The notes beneath the pieces were generated by a model. It was not told the origin of the DNA, searched no databases, and was given only the letters and a program-made list of their open reading frames with translations. The translations under genes and the position numbers were made by a program. From Verrucosispora sp. NA02020 (lineage in GTDB: Bacteria > Actinomycetota > Actinomycetes > Mycobacteriales > Micromonosporaceae), in assembly GCF_013364215.1 (NCBI RefSeq), contig NZ_CP054923.1, positions 5,456,001 to 5,520,000 of the forward strand: a stretch of 64,000 bases of DNA. The letters run 5' to 3'. Below, in pieces: positions 36,527 through 45,622 of this stretch (positions within the stretch are counted from its first letter, which is position 1; each line of letters begins with the position of its first letter).

Positions 36527-37753
36527 TCAGCCCCGCAGCACCAGCAGCGGAATCGTCATCTCGGCCGCGGTGTCCGCGCCGTGGAAGGCCACCAGCCGGG
36601 AGACCATCGGGCTCTCCGACCGGCTGGCCAGCACGGCGTACGTGTCGTTGCAGACCACCACCACGTCGCCGACCCGCTCCAGGTGCGCCTCGGGCACCGG
36701 CCCGAACCAGCCGGCGGCCACCGCCTCGTCGCGCACCAGCACCCGGGCGGCGTCACCGAGCACGGCCGACCAGGCCGCCACCACGTCGGCGGTGGCACCC
36801 GGCGCGGTGTGCAGATACCGCACCCGGGGCTCGCCCGCGACGACCCGCACCCCGTCGGTCAGCCGAGGGTCGGTGTCCAGGTCGAACCGGTGCGCGGCGG
36901 GCACGTCGAGCTGGCCGTGGTCGGCGGTGACCAGCAGCGCCCCGTCCGGCGGCAATCCGTCGACCAACCGGGCCAGCATCCCGTCCACCTCGGCCACCGA
37001 GGCCCGCCAGGGTGCCGAGTCGACGCCGCTGAGGTGCCCGTCGCGGTCCACGTCCGGGTGGTACCCGGAGACCAGGGTGGGGCCTCGGCCGGCGGTCAGC
37101 GCGGCCAGCATCGTGGTGGCCACCGCGTCGACCCCGGCCGCGCCCCGGTAGTCGCCGCCCCGGTTCGCGGCCACCGTCAGGCCGCTGCCGCCGAACTCCG
37201 GCCGGCTGACCACGGTCACCGCCACCCCGGCGGCCCGGGCCCGCTCCAACTGGGTGGCGACCGGCTGCCAGCGCAGCGGCGACGGGTCGCCGGACCACTC
37301 GATGTGGTTGAGCACCCGCTCGGTGCCGGGCACCCGCAACGTGAACCCGAGCACCCCGTGCGCGCCGGGTGCCGCCCCGGTGCCCAGGGTGACCAGGCTG
37401 ACCGGGGTGGTGGAGGGGAAGCCGCAGGTGAGCGGCCGACCCGCCGCCGCGGTCAACCCGGCCAGGGTCGGCGCGTACGGCGCGGCGGTCGGGATCTGGT
37501 ACCACCCGAGCCCGTCGACCAGCAGCACCGCGATCCGGCGTACGCCGGAGAGGTCGGCACCGAGGTCGAGCAGATCGGCGGCACCGGGCACACCGAGCAC
37601 CGCGAGCGCGCTGGGCAGCACGTCGGCGATGCTCCCCCCGCCGTACTCCGGCGTGACAGGTGCAAGGAAGGGCACCTTGTTAACGCCTGGTGCATAGGAA
37701 GGGCCCCCTCCTAACACCGGGGGGCGCACGGCCGACCCCTCCGGGCCGGTCAT
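36527..37753 (-). CDS. Alkaline phosphatase superfamily (nucleotide pyrophosphatase-like) protein
   Basis: A 408-residue protein of the type I phosphodiesterase/nucleotide pyrophosphatase group. Metal-site motifs are VLLVDGLGWYQ, the nucleophile region CGFPSTTPVSLVTLGTG (Thr/Ser), GYHPDVDRDGHLSG, and LLVTADHGQLDVP. The ATG at 37753 overlaps the methyltransferase stop by four bases, which favours it, but residues 12-30 then come from hairpin element C. A GTG at 37675 just past the element is the alternative start. The substrate is not predictable. Confidence 0.82.
   Translation of the reverse strand: MTGPEGSAVRPPVLGGGPSYAPGVNKVPFLAPVTPEYGGGSIADVLPSALAVLGVPGAADLLDLGADLSGVRRIAVLLVDGLGWYQIPTAAPYAPTLAGLTAAAGRPLTCGFPSTTPVSLVTLGTGAAPGAHGVLGFTLRVPGTERVLNHIEWSGDPSPLRWQPVATQLERARAAGVAVTVVSRPEFGGSGLTVAANRGGDYRGAAGVDAVATTMLAALTAGRGPTLVSGYHPDVDRDGHLSGVDSAPWRASVAEVDGMLARLVDGLPPDGALLVTADHGQLDVPAAHRFDLDTDPRLTDGVRVVAGEPRVRYLHTAPGATADVVAAWSAVLGDAARVLVRDEAVAAGWFGPVPEAHLERVGDVVVVCNDTYAVLASRSESPMVSRLVAFHGADTAAEMTIPLLVLRG
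37661..37717. repeat. Hairpin element copy C at the 5' end of the phosphatase gene
   Basis: AAGGAAGGGCACCTTGTTAA, the loop word CGCCTGGTGCATAG and GAAGGGCCCCCTCCTAAC match the other copies, with an imperfect stem. It lies inside the long version of the phosphatase frame, adding about 19 in-frame residues. Confidence 0.72.
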
Positions 37754-38496
37754 GCCGGACGGCGGGCGAACAGGTGCAGTTGCGCCGCCAGATCCCGCCA
37801 GGGCGGCCGGGCGGCCAGCGCCCGTTCCAGCTCCAGCAGGGCGCCCGGCTGGCCGTCCGCCACGGCTGCCGGCAGCAGGTCGGCGAGCACGCGTACGCCG
37901 TGGATCTCCTCGACGGCGAGCCCGGCGGCGGCCAGCAGCGCGGTGGCGCCGTCGGCGTCGAAACGTCGCCGCAGCGTGTCCCGGGAACCGGCGGTGCCGT
38001 CGGGGTCGGCGGCGAGCGTCGTCGCCACGTCCAGGTGGCCGTTCATCGCCCGGCCGAGCACCGCCGCCGCCCGCCCGGCGACCAGCACGCTGGCCGCACC
38101 GCCCGGCCGCAGCGCCCCGGCCAGCGCGGCCACCACCGGCGCCGGATCGTCGACGACCTCCAGGACGGCGTGGCAGAGCACCAGGTCCACGCTGGCCGGC
38201 TCGACCAGTCCGGCGAGCGCGTCACCGTCGCCCTGCACGGCGCGTACCCGCTGTGCCACCCCGGCCTCGGCGGCCCGGCGGCTGAGCGCGGCCAGCGCAT
38301 CGGGGCTGGCGTCGACCACGGTGACCCGGTGCCCGGCCCGGGCCAGCGGCACGGCGAAGCCACCGGTGCCACCGCCGACGTCGAGCACGGTCAGCTCGGC
38401 GGCGGGTCGGCGGTCCAATTCGGCGCGGAGCACCGACCAGACCACGGCGGTACGGGGGGTGAGCGGCGGCCCGGCCGGATTCGGGGTCTGTTCCAC
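37750..38496 (-). CDS. SAM-dependent class I methyltransferase
   Basis: A Rossmann-fold methyltransferase, 248 residues from the GTG at 38496 (V/M-EQTPNPAGPPLTPRTA); an ATG at 38529 is also in frame. The SAM-binding motif I is LDVGGGTGGFAVPLA, the acidic motif II VVDAS, and motif IV VDLVLCHAVLEVV. It resembles CmoA/UbiE-type small-molecule methyltransferases, but the substrate cannot be read from sequence. It is coupled to the phosphatase-like gene by an ATGA overlap. Confidence 0.85.
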   Translation of the reverse strand: MEQTPNPAGPPLTPRTAVVWSVLRAELDRRPAAELTVLDVGGGTGGFAVPLARAGHRVTVVDASPDALAALSRRAAEAGVAQRVRAVQGDGDALAGLVEPASVDLVLCHAVLEVVDDPAPVVAALAGALRPGGAASVLVAGRAAAVLGRAMNGHLDVATTLAADPDGTAGSRDTLRRRFDADGATALLAAAGLAVEEIHGVRVLADLLPAAVADGQPGALLELERALAARPPWRDLAAQLHLFARRPA

Positions 38497-38631
38497 CCGG
38501 TCGAGCCTAGGGCCTGCCCGGCCGGTCATGTGCGGCGAGGCACGCCGTCGGGGCGGCGCGGGCCGACGACGGGACACGCGGCCGGCGACGCGCGGGCCCG
38601 ACGGCGAGACGCACCGCCGGCGGCGGATCGG

Positions 38632-41600
38632 TCAGCGGAAGTCGCGGGACGCGGGGCTGACCGGTGGCTCGATCGCGTCCAGCCGGTCGGCGACCAGGTT
38701 GACCACTCCCTCGTGCCGCTGCAACAGCCCGCGCACCACCAGCGCGGCGCTGGTCCGGGCCACCCGCCGGTGCCGCTGCCACAGCCCCGGGGAGCAGGTG
38801 ACGTTGAGCATGCCGGTCTCGTCCTCCAGGTTGAGAAAGGTGACCCCACCTGCGGTCGCCGGGCGCTGCCGGTGGGTGACGATGCCGCCGACCCGGATCC
38901 GTCGGCCCGGCTCCACCCGCCCCAGCCGGTCGATCGGCACCGCGCCCAGGGCCTCCAGCCGGGGACGGATGAACCGGGCCGGGTGGTGCTCCGGGGACAG
39001 GCCGGTGGCCCACACGTCGGCGACCAGCCGGTCCACCTCCTCCATGCCGGGCAGGGTGGGCGCCGTCGCGCCGGTCACCGTGCCGGGCAGGCGATCCGGC
39101 CGGTCCTGCGCCGCCGCGCCGGCCGCCCAGAGCGCCTGCCGCCGACTCAGTCCGAAACAGGCGAAGGCGTCCGCGGTGGCCAGTGCCTCCAGGTGAGCCG
39201 AGGTCAGCCCCACCCGCCGGGCCAGATCCGGCATGTCGCGGTACGGCCCGTGCGCCGTCCGCTCCGCCTCGATCCGCTCGGCCACCGGATCACCGAGCGT
39301 ACGCACACTGGACAGCCCCAGCCGTACGGCCGGACCGCCCAGCCCCCAGGCGTGCGGCGGCTCACCGGGCCGGCTGCCCCAGCGGGTCTGCGGGGTCGAC
39401 TCCAGCACCGGCTTCGCGCCGCTGGCGTTGACGTCCGGACGGCGTACCTCCACACCGTGCCGACGGGCGTCGTCGACCAGGGTCTGCGGCGAGTAGAAGC
39501 CCATCGGCTGGGCGCTGAGCAGCGCGGCCAGGAACGGGCCCGGGTGGTAGCGCTTGAGCCAGGAACTGGCGTAGACCAGATAGGCGAAGCTCATCGCGTG
39601 GCTCTCCGGGAAACCGTAGCTGGCGAACGCGGTGAGCTTGCGGTAGACGTCGTCGGCCAGCTCGCCGGTGATGCCGCGCTCGGCCATGCCGCGATAGAGC
39701 CGGTCGGCGATCTTCGCCATCCGCTCCACCGACCGTTTGGCCCCCATCGCCCGGCGCAACTCGTCGGCCCCGGCCGCGTCGAACCCGGCCAGGTCGATGG
39801 CGAGCTGCATCAACTGCTCCTGGAACAGCGGTACGCCGAGCGTCTTCTCCAACGCGTTGCGCATCAACGGATGCGGGAAAGTCACCGGCTCCTGCCCGCT
39901 CTTGCGCCGGATGTACGGGTGCACCGAGCCGCCCTGGATCGGGCCGGGACGGATCAGCGCCACCTCGACCACCAGGTCGTAGAACGTCCGGGGCCGCAGC
40001 CGGGGCAGCGTGGCCATCTGGGCGCGGCTCTCCACCTGGAACACCCCGACCGAGTCGGCCCGGCAGAGCATGTCGTAGACCTCCGGATCCTCCAGCGACA
40101 TGTCGCCGAGGTCCAGACTCATCCCGATCATGTCGTACCCGTAGTGCAGCGCGGAGAGCATGCCCAGGCCGAGCAGGTCGAACTTGACCAGGCCGACGGC
40201 GGCGCAGTCGTCCTTGTCCCACTGGAGCACGCTGCGGCCGGGCATCCGGCCCCACTCCACCGGACAGACCTCGATCACCGGCCGGTCGCAGATCACCATG
40301 CCGCCGGAGTGGATGCCCAGATGCCGGGGGAAGCCCGCCCACCTCCCCGAGCCACCAGTCAGTTCGTTGGCGTACGCGATCACCTGCTCGGGGATCTCCG
40401 GCACGTCCACCGTGGCCACGTCGCCCCACCGGTCGATCTGCTTGCTCCACGCGTCCTGCTGCCCCGGCGAGAAACCGAACGCCTTGGCCACGTCCCGCAC
40501 CGCCGACCGGGGTCGATAGGAGATCACGTTGGCCACCTGGGCGGTGTGCTCCCGCCCGTACCGGGCGTAGACGTGCTGGATGACCTCCTCCCGACGGTCG
40601 GACTCGATGTCCACGTCGATGTCGGGCGGGCCGTCGCGTTCCGGGGCCAGGAAACGCTCGAACAGCAGCCGGTGCCGCACCGCGTCCACGTTGGTGATCC
40701 GCAGGGCGTAGCAGACCGCCGAGTTCGCCGCCGAGCCCCGGCCCTGGCAGTAGATGTCCGCCCGCCGGCAGAAGTCGACGATGTCGTAGACCACCAGGAA
40801 GTAGCCGGGAAAACCCAACTCCTCGATCATGTTCAGCTCGTGGTCGAGCTGCGCGTACGCCTGCGGGTGCGCCTCGCGCGGGCCGTAGCGTTCCCGCGCC
40901 CCCTCGTCGGTGAGGTGCCGCAGCCAGCTCATCTCGGTGTGCCCCGGCGGCACCGGGTACGCCGGCAGCCGGGGCGCGACGAGCTGGAGGTCGAAGGCGA
41001 GTTCCGCACCGAACTCGGCGGCCCGGGCCACCGCCCCCGGGTACGCGGCGAAGCGCGCCGCCATCTCGGCACCGCTGCGCAGGTGGGCGGTGCCGGCGGC
41101 GGGCAGCCAACCGTCGATCTCGTCCAGGCTGCGCCGGGCCCGCACGGCAGCGACGGTGGTGGCCAGCCGACGCCGCCCGGGGGTGGCGTAGTGCACGTTG
41201 TTCGTGGCGACCGTGGGCAGCCCGGCGGCGGCGGCCAGCTCGGCCAGCGCGTCGTTGCGGTCGCCGTCGACCGGGTGCCCGTGGTCGGTCAGCTCCACCG
41301 CCACCGTCTCCGCGCCGAACAGCGCGGTGAGCCGGTCCAGCTCCCGGGCCGCCGCGTCCACCCCCTCGGTGAGCAGGGCGGACGGCACGTGTCCCTTGCG
41401 GCAACCGGTCAGCACCAACACGTGGTCCCGCAGGTCGGCGGCCACCTCCTCCAGTTCCCCGTAGACCGGGCGTCCCTTCTCCCCGCCCCGCAACTGGGCG
41501 CGGGCGATGGTCGTGGCCAGCCGCGCGTACCCCTCGTGGCCGTGCGCCAGCACCAGCAGGTGGTTGCCGTGCGGGTCGGGTACGCCCTGCTGCGGGCCGG

Positions 41601-42006
41601 GCAGACCGAGCGACAGCTCCGCCCCGAAGATCGTCGGCAGGTCCAGCGTGCGGGCCGCCTCGGCGAAGCGCACCACGCCGTAGAAGCCGTCGTGATCGGT
41701 GACGGCGAGCGCGGTCAGCCCCAGCCGGACGGCCTCCTCGGCCAGTTCCTCCGGGTGGCTGGCCCCGTCGAGGAAGCTGAAGTTGGTGTGCGCGTGCAGC
41801 TCGGCGTACGGCACCACACCGTCGGGGCGGGCCAGCTCGGGCGGACGGTACTGCTCCCGGCTCCGACTCCAGGCCGGCGAGTCACCCCCGTCGGCGTCGA
41901 CCGCGAGGGGATCCACCACCCGCAGGTGCCGTTCACCCTCCCCGGTACGCCCGGAGAGCACCCGCTCCAGCTCCGACCAGGGCAGCCGAGGATTGTGGAA
42001 ACTCAC
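38632..42006 (-). CDS. dnaE2: Error-prone DNA polymerase DnaE2
   Basis: A C-family polymerase of the SOS mutasome, 1124 residues from a GTG at 42006. The PHP domain starts at YAELHAHTNFSFLDGASHPE; the polymerase core has GRGSAANSAVCYALRIT and PDIDVDIESDRREEVI with the catalytic Asp residues. The C-terminal OB-fold region is GGIVTHRQRPATAGGVTFL. A short, DnaE2-type tail follows. It is the last gene of the HEPN-imuA'-imuB-dnaE2 operon, whose products act together in damage-induced mutagenesis. Confidence 0.96.
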   Translation of the reverse strand: MSFHNPRLPWSELERVLSGRTGEGERHLRVVDPLAVDADGGDSPAWSRSREQYRPPELARPDGVVPYAELHAHTNFSFLDGASHPEELAEEAVRLGLTALAVTDHDGFYGVVRFAEAARTLDLPTIFGAELSLGLPGPQQGVPDPHGNHLLVLAHGHEGYARLATTIARAQLRGGEKGRPVYGELEEVAADLRDHVLVLTGCRKGHVPSALLTEGVDAAARELDRLTALFGAETVAVELTDHGHPVDGDRNDALAELAAAAGLPTVATNNVHYATPGRRRLATTVAAVRARRSLDEIDGWLPAAGTAHLRSGAEMAARFAAYPGAVARAAEFGAELAFDLQLVAPRLPAYPVPPGHTEMSWLRHLTDEGARERYGPREAHPQAYAQLDHELNMIEELGFPGYFLVVYDIVDFCRRADIYCQGRGSAANSAVCYALRITNVDAVRHRLLFERFLAPERDGPPDIDVDIESDRREEVIQHVYARYGREHTAQVANVISYRPRSAVRDVAKAFGFSPGQQDAWSKQIDRWGDVATVDVPEIPEQVIAYANELTGGSGRWAGFPRHLGIHSGGMVICDRPVIEVCPVEWGRMPGRSVLQWDKDDCAAVGLVKFDLLGLGMLSALHYGYDMIGMSLDLGDMSLEDPEVYDMLCRADSVGVFQVESRAQMATLPRLRPRTFYDLVVEVALIRPGPIQGGSVHPYIRRKSGQEPVTFPHPLMRNALEKTLGVPLFQEQLMQLAIDLAGFDAAGADELRRAMGAKRSVERMAKIADRLYRGMAERGITGELADDVYRKLTAFASYGFPESHAMSFAYLVYASSWLKRYHPGPFLAALLSAQPMGFYSPQTLVDDARRHGVEVRRPDVNASGAKPVLESTPQTRWGSRPGEPPHAWGLGGPAVRLGLSSVRTLGDPVAERIEAERTAHGPYRDMPDLARRVGLTSAHLEALATADAFACFGLSRRQALWAAGAAAQDRPDRLPGTVTGATAPTLPGMEEVDRLVADVWATGLSPEHHPARFIRPRLEALGAVPIDRLGRVEPGRRIRVGGIVTHRQRPATAGGVTFLNLEDETGMLNVTCSPGLWQRHRRVARTSAALVVRGLLQRHEGVVNLVADRLDAIEPPVSPASRDFR

Positions 42007-42084
42007 CGCCCCACCCGGCCCACCGAGATCCCGGTGCGTTCCGGCCCTCCCCGGGGACGGAACGCACCACGATTCACTTCCGCC

Positions 42085-43803
42085 TCAGTCATAGACCGCC
42101 TCCACGAGCCACCGGCCGGCGTCGACGGCGAGCAGCAGGGCGCTGCCGTCGGCCAGGCTGACCTGGAAACGGGCCCGCCGACACGCCTCGACCGGGTCCC
42201 ACCACCGCTCGTCGACCGGCCACGGGCCCGCCCAGCCGACGATCTCGACCGGCACCCCGGCCCGGCCAGGGATCCCGGCCCACGCACCACCCCGGCCGGC
42301 GCCCCCGGCTGACCCGCCACCCCGACCGACGGCGCCGTCCGCCGTACCACCCGCACCGGCGGTCCCGGCCGGTGCGCTGATCCGGCCGACCTGGGCACCG
42401 CCCTCCACCGCGATGATCAACTGGGTCGGCGGGGCGCTCACCGCCAGTCGCGCGCTCACCACGACCGGTACGCCGGTGGCGTCCAGCACGCTCGCGGCGA
42501 GCGGGGTGGTCAGCACCACCGCCGGCGACGGCGGCGGCAGCCGCCCCGGCCAGGACGGTACGGCCGCACCGGCGCCGGGACCGGCCGGTGACCGCTCGTC
42601 GCCCCAGGGCACCAGCCGCGTCTGGTCGGCCGGTGACCGACCTCCACCGAGTACGGCGGTGACCACCGCCTCCGGGCCGAGCAGACCCTGCACCCGGCTC
42701 AGGGCCCGGTGTGCCCGCTCGCGTTCCGCACCGGTCTCGCCCCACAGCCCCGGTTGCAGACCGGCCTGGGCCAGCACCCCGTCCGGCACCAGCCGCAGCC
42801 GGACGATCCCCGCAGTGGGCCGGGGCGGTCGGTCGCCACCGCGCCGGCCACCGCCGGAGAGCCAGCCGTCCAGTTGCCAGCGGACCCGGTCGGCGATCGC
42901 CGCCGCGCTGAGCAGGCCGTCGTGCCGCCAGACCCGGTGCAACTCCTGACCGTGCGCGGTCACCGCCTCGATGCCGAGCCGGGTGCAGGCCAGCCCGTGC
43001 CCGGCGAGCCGCTCGTGCAGCCGTTCGGCCAGCGTCCGGGCCGCGAACGCCGCCACGTCGACGCGCTCGATCGGCTCGTCCAGGTCGGCGGCGACCGTCA
43101 GGTCCACGGGCGGGCGCCGGACCGCCAACGGCCGGTCGTCGCCACCGCTGGCCCACCGGTGGGCCAGCGCGCCGTCGAACCCGAACCGGGCGAGCACGTC
43201 ACCGGCGGCCAGCGCGGCGAAGTCCCCGAGCGTACGCACTCCGAGCCGGCGCAACAGGTCAGCCAGGGCGGGCCGCCCGAGTGCCTCGACCGGCTGGGCG
43301 GCCAGGAACTCCGGCGTCCCACCGGGCGGCACGATCCGCCCCTCCCGCGCGGCCAGCCCGGCGGCGAACACCCCGTCGGCGATACCGACCTGGCTCTCCA
43401 CCGCGCAACTCTGGGCGACGTGCTCGACGATCCGTTCGGCGGCCGCCTCCTCACCGCCGAAGTACCGGACCGGACCCCGGGCGGCCAGCGCGCAGGCCCC
43501 GGGGCGGACCACCTCGACCCCGACCGCCACCTCCTCGACCGCGGCCACCACCGGCTCGAACGCCCGCGCGTCCCGACCGGGATCGTGGTCGACGACGGTG
43601 AGCCCCGGGCAGCGTCCCTGCGCCTCCCGTCGGCGCAGCCCCCGGCGGATCCCCTCGGCCCGGGCCTGCTCGGAGCAGGCGACCACCCGGTTGCCGTGCA
43701 GCACCGCGACCGGCCCGGTGGCGGGCACCCCGTCGACGATCTCGGCGGCGAGCACCGGCCAGTCCGGGCACCAGAGCAGCAACGTCCGAGCAGGCGCGCT
43801 CAT
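42085..43803 (-). CDS. imuB: ImuB-type inactive Y-family polymerase
   Basis: The scaffold of the mutasome, 572 residues from the ATG at 43803 with GGAG eight bases upstream. It has the Y-family fold (LLLWCPDWPVLAAEIVDG, GIADGVFAAGLAA), but the DMDAF and SLDE catalytic motifs are replaced, so it should not polymerise. The C-terminus is long and Gly/Ala-rich, then ends in a conserved ImuB domain (WPVDERWWDP). ImuB is known to bridge the clamp and DnaE2. Confidence 0.93.
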   Translation of the reverse strand: MSAPARTLLLWCPDWPVLAAEIVDGVPATGPVAVLHGNRVVACSEQARAEGIRRGLRRREAQGRCPGLTVVDHDPGRDARAFEPVVAAVEEVAVGVEVVRPGACALAARGPVRYFGGEEAAAERIVEHVAQSCAVESQVGIADGVFAAGLAAREGRIVPPGGTPEFLAAQPVEALGRPALADLLRRLGVRTLGDFAALAAGDVLARFGFDGALAHRWASGGDDRPLAVRRPPVDLTVAADLDEPIERVDVAAFAARTLAERLHERLAGHGLACTRLGIEAVTAHGQELHRVWRHDGLLSAAAIADRVRWQLDGWLSGGGRRGGDRPPRPTAGIVRLRLVPDGVLAQAGLQPGLWGETGAERERAHRALSRVQGLLGPEAVVTAVLGGGRSPADQTRLVPWGDERSPAGPGAGAAVPSWPGRLPPPSPAVVLTTPLAASVLDATGVPVVVSARLAVSAPPTQLIIAVEGGAQVGRISAPAGTAGAGGTADGAVGRGGGSAGGAGRGGAWAGIPGRAGVPVEIVGWAGPWPVDERWWDPVEACRRARFQVSLADGSALLLAVDAGRWLVEAVYD

Positions 43804-43864
43804 GTCGACGCTCCGCGCCGCCATGAGTCACCACGGAGCCGATGACTCACTCGCTGACGCTCGC

Positions 43865-44611
43865 TCATGTCGCGTGCTCCGCCGGGTGGGGGGAGGCCAG
43901 CACGCGGAACCGGGCGGGAGGTGACCGGTCGGCGGTGGTGGCGGAGCGGGGGATGACGCGGGTCAGCTCGTCACCGGGCAACCACACCGTGAGCTCCTTG
44001 GCGCGGGCGGCCGCGCCCCGCCCGTGTGCCGAGATGGTCACCTCCCGGCGGCGCAGCCGCCCCCGCCCCGCCCCGAGTCCCTCCCATGTGCCCCGGACCA
44101 CCTGGAGTGTCAGGTCCGCCCCGTCCCACCGGCCGTACGGCACGAGCACGCTGCCGCGTTGGCGGGCCCGTGCGGCCAACCGGACGGCGACCGAGGCGGA
44201 GACGGTGGCGGGTACCGCGGTGACCACCACGTCGACCCCGTCGATGAGCGCGGCGACGACGGTGGGCCACTCGGGGCCGGGCTGCGGCACCAGGGCGAGC
44301 CGGTCCAGGGCGATCCCGGCCTCGGCCGCCGCACCCGCGCCGAAGGTCGGCATCCCGACCACGGCACACCACGAACCGGCCCGGGACGCCTCGGCGAGCA
44401 GGGCGAGCAGCAGCGAGGTGGTGCCGCTGTGCCGGGGCTGCCCGAGACCGACCGCGATGGTGCTGCCCCGCCGCAGTCCACGACCGGGCAGCAGCCCGGT
44501 CAGCTCGGGCCGGACGGGGAGTATCCGGTGACCACCCACCGGGTCGGGTGCGCTGGCCGGACGCACCAACCCGGCCAGCGCGGCGGAACCGACCACCATG
44601 CGGCCCGCCAT
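43865..44611 (-). CDS. imuA': ImuA'-like RecA-fold mutasome protein
   Basis: A 248-residue RecA-like protein upstream of imuB, corresponding to ImuA' of actinobacteria. The ATG at 44611 follows GGGGGGTAGG. The degenerate P-loop region is GLRRGSTIAVGLGQPRHSGTTSLLLALL; the VVAALIDGVDVVVTAVP part follows the RecA fold. ATP binding may be lost because a canonical GxxxxGK[TS] is absent (GQPRHSGTT). The 61-base spacer before imuB carries a small GAGCGAGCGTCAGCGAGTGA repeat-like word. Named by operon context and fold. Confidence 0.82.
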   Translation of the reverse strand: MAGRMVVGSAALAGLVRPASAPDPVGGHRILPVRPELTGLLPGRGLRRGSTIAVGLGQPRHSGTTSLLLALLAEASRAGSWCAVVGMPTFGAGAAAEAGIALDRLALVPQPGPEWPTVVAALIDGVDVVVTAVPATVSASVAVRLAARARQRGSVLVPYGRWDGADLTLQVVRGTWEGLGAGRGRLRRREVTISAHGRGAAARAKELTVWLPGDELTRVIPRSATTADRSPPARFRVLASPHPAEHAT

Positions 44612-44665
44612 CGGACCTACCCCCCGTCGTGTCGCCACCGGGTGCCCGCCGGTGGATGGTGCTGA

Positions 44666-45115
44666 TCAGGCGACGAGACCGTCGATCGCCGGCTGATGTG
44701 CCAGGCCGAGCGCAGCCTCCACCACCGTCACGAACTCCTCGGCGGCACGGAGCAGGTCGTCGGCCTCCCGGGCGGTGACCACCCGGGGTATGCCGGCCTC
44801 GGCGGCGGCGCGCTTGCCGGCGCCGAGGGCGAAGTAGGCGGCCCACTCGTCGAGTTCGGGGGCGACGACGGCGAGTAGCACCCAGACGCTGGTGATCCGG
44901 TTGCGGCGGGTGGGTGCGGGACGGGCACGGGCGGCGAGCACCGCGGCGGCGGCGCGCAGCGCCGCGAGGTGGGCGGCGGCGTACCGGAGGCCGTCGGGGC
45001 CGGTCCGGCCGGCCTCGGCGAGGCCCTGCCGGGCCACGGTGAGCAGTTGGGCGGGAGTGCGGTGCGGCAACACGTGCGCGGGCACCGTCGGCGCCTGGGC
45101 CGGACTGGTCGGCAT
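44666..45115 (-). CDS. SAV_6107-type HEPN domain protein
   Basis: First gene of the SOS mutasome operon, 149 residues from the ATG at 45115 with GGAGGAG upstream. It is mostly helical: LTVARQGLAEAGR, DGLRYAAAHLAALRAAAAVLAARA and a C-terminal AREADDLLRAAEEFVTVVEAAL. This is the pattern of HEPN proteins found next to imuA'/imuB/dnaE2 in Streptomyces and relatives. The RxxxxH RNase motif of toxin HEPNs is not evident. The frame is open upstream to 45379, but that part lies in the leader. Its job in the mutasome is unknown. Confidence 0.78.
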   Translation of the reverse strand: MPTSPAQAPTVPAHVLPHRTPAQLLTVARQGLAEAGRTGPDGLRYAAAHLAALRAAAAVLAARARPAPTRRNRITSVWVLLAVVAPELDEWAAYFALGAGKRAAAEAGIPRVVTAREADDLLRAAEEFVTVVEAALGLAHQPAIDGLVA

Positions 45116-45276
45116 GGTCTCCTCCACGTGGGCCGAGCGGGGCGGTCGCGCGACGGGTGGACCCGTCGGCGCGGTACGCGCCCGCGGCGGGCGGTGCGGA
45201 GGAAGACGCACCAGGTAGGTGGCCGGCCGGGTGCGGAGCTTCCCCACACCCCACCCGGCCGGCGTTACCGGCGGGT

Positions 45277-45401
45277 CCGTCGGCCGCCGCCCGGGGGTCG
45301 TGGGCGGCGGCCGACGGCCTGCCTGACGGGTCCGGACTCGCGACTGCCCGGAGCCCAGGTGCGATCCGCGGCACCGCACCTGTCCGGGAGCCGGTGCCGC
45401 G
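45277..45401 (-). promoter_or_regulatory. Structured leader of the SOS mutasome operon
   Basis: Two hairpins lie between the LexA boxes and the HEPN gene: perfect 16-base arms (45277-45292 and 45302-45317, loop nine) and nine-base arms CGCGGCACC/GGTGCCGCG (45367-45375 and 45393-45401). With transcription starting near 45420 the leader is about 300 bases. The large hairpin could end or slow transcription. No T run follows. No gene other than the open HEPN frame is seen in 45116-45622. Confidence 0.6.
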
Positions 45402-45422
45402 AAACACCCGCCCCCGAGGGGT

Positions 45423-45438
45423 TGGAACGAACGTTCGA
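45423..45438 (-). promoter_or_regulatory. LexA (SOS) box 1
   Basis: TGGAACGAACGTTCGA contains GAAC-N4-GTTC, the core of the actinobacterial LexA box TCGAAC-N4-GTTCGA, with one outer mismatch. It lies 308 bases before the HEPN start. Confidence 0.8.
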
Positions 45439-45459
45439 TTTAGCCGGCGACACCAGCAA

Positions 45460-45475
45460 TCGAACACTCGTTCTA
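45460..45475 (-). promoter_or_regulatory. LexA (SOS) box 2
   Basis: TCGAACACTCGTTCTA matches TCGAAC-N4-GTTCGA except near the right end. Box centres are 37 bases apart. Two boxes allow cooperative repression of the mutasome operon; box 2 is also about 150 bases upstream of ybaK on the other strand. Confidence 0.82.
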
Positions 45476-45622
45476 ACTACTGCTGACAGTACACCCTCCC
45501 TCTGACGAAAACGCAACGTGTGACGCGCCGGGCCAGCCACGTCGCCCGCCTGGTCAGGGCGACCGGTTCCGCATGCCGTGGCCGGGTGCGCCTGCCGTCG
45601 GCGTACCGGGAAGAATGGCGGG

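Noticed and set aside
37690..42312. A 1540-codon plus-strand reading frame
   Set aside because: It is antisense to dnaE2 and neighbours. Long antisense frames are expected where third positions are nearly all G/C. Its product is low-complexity and has no start signal.
45116..45379. 88-residue N-terminal extension of the HEPN protein
   Set aside because: The frame is open, but a strong GGAGGAG site precedes the ATG at 45115 and the extension would cross the 16-base hairpin.
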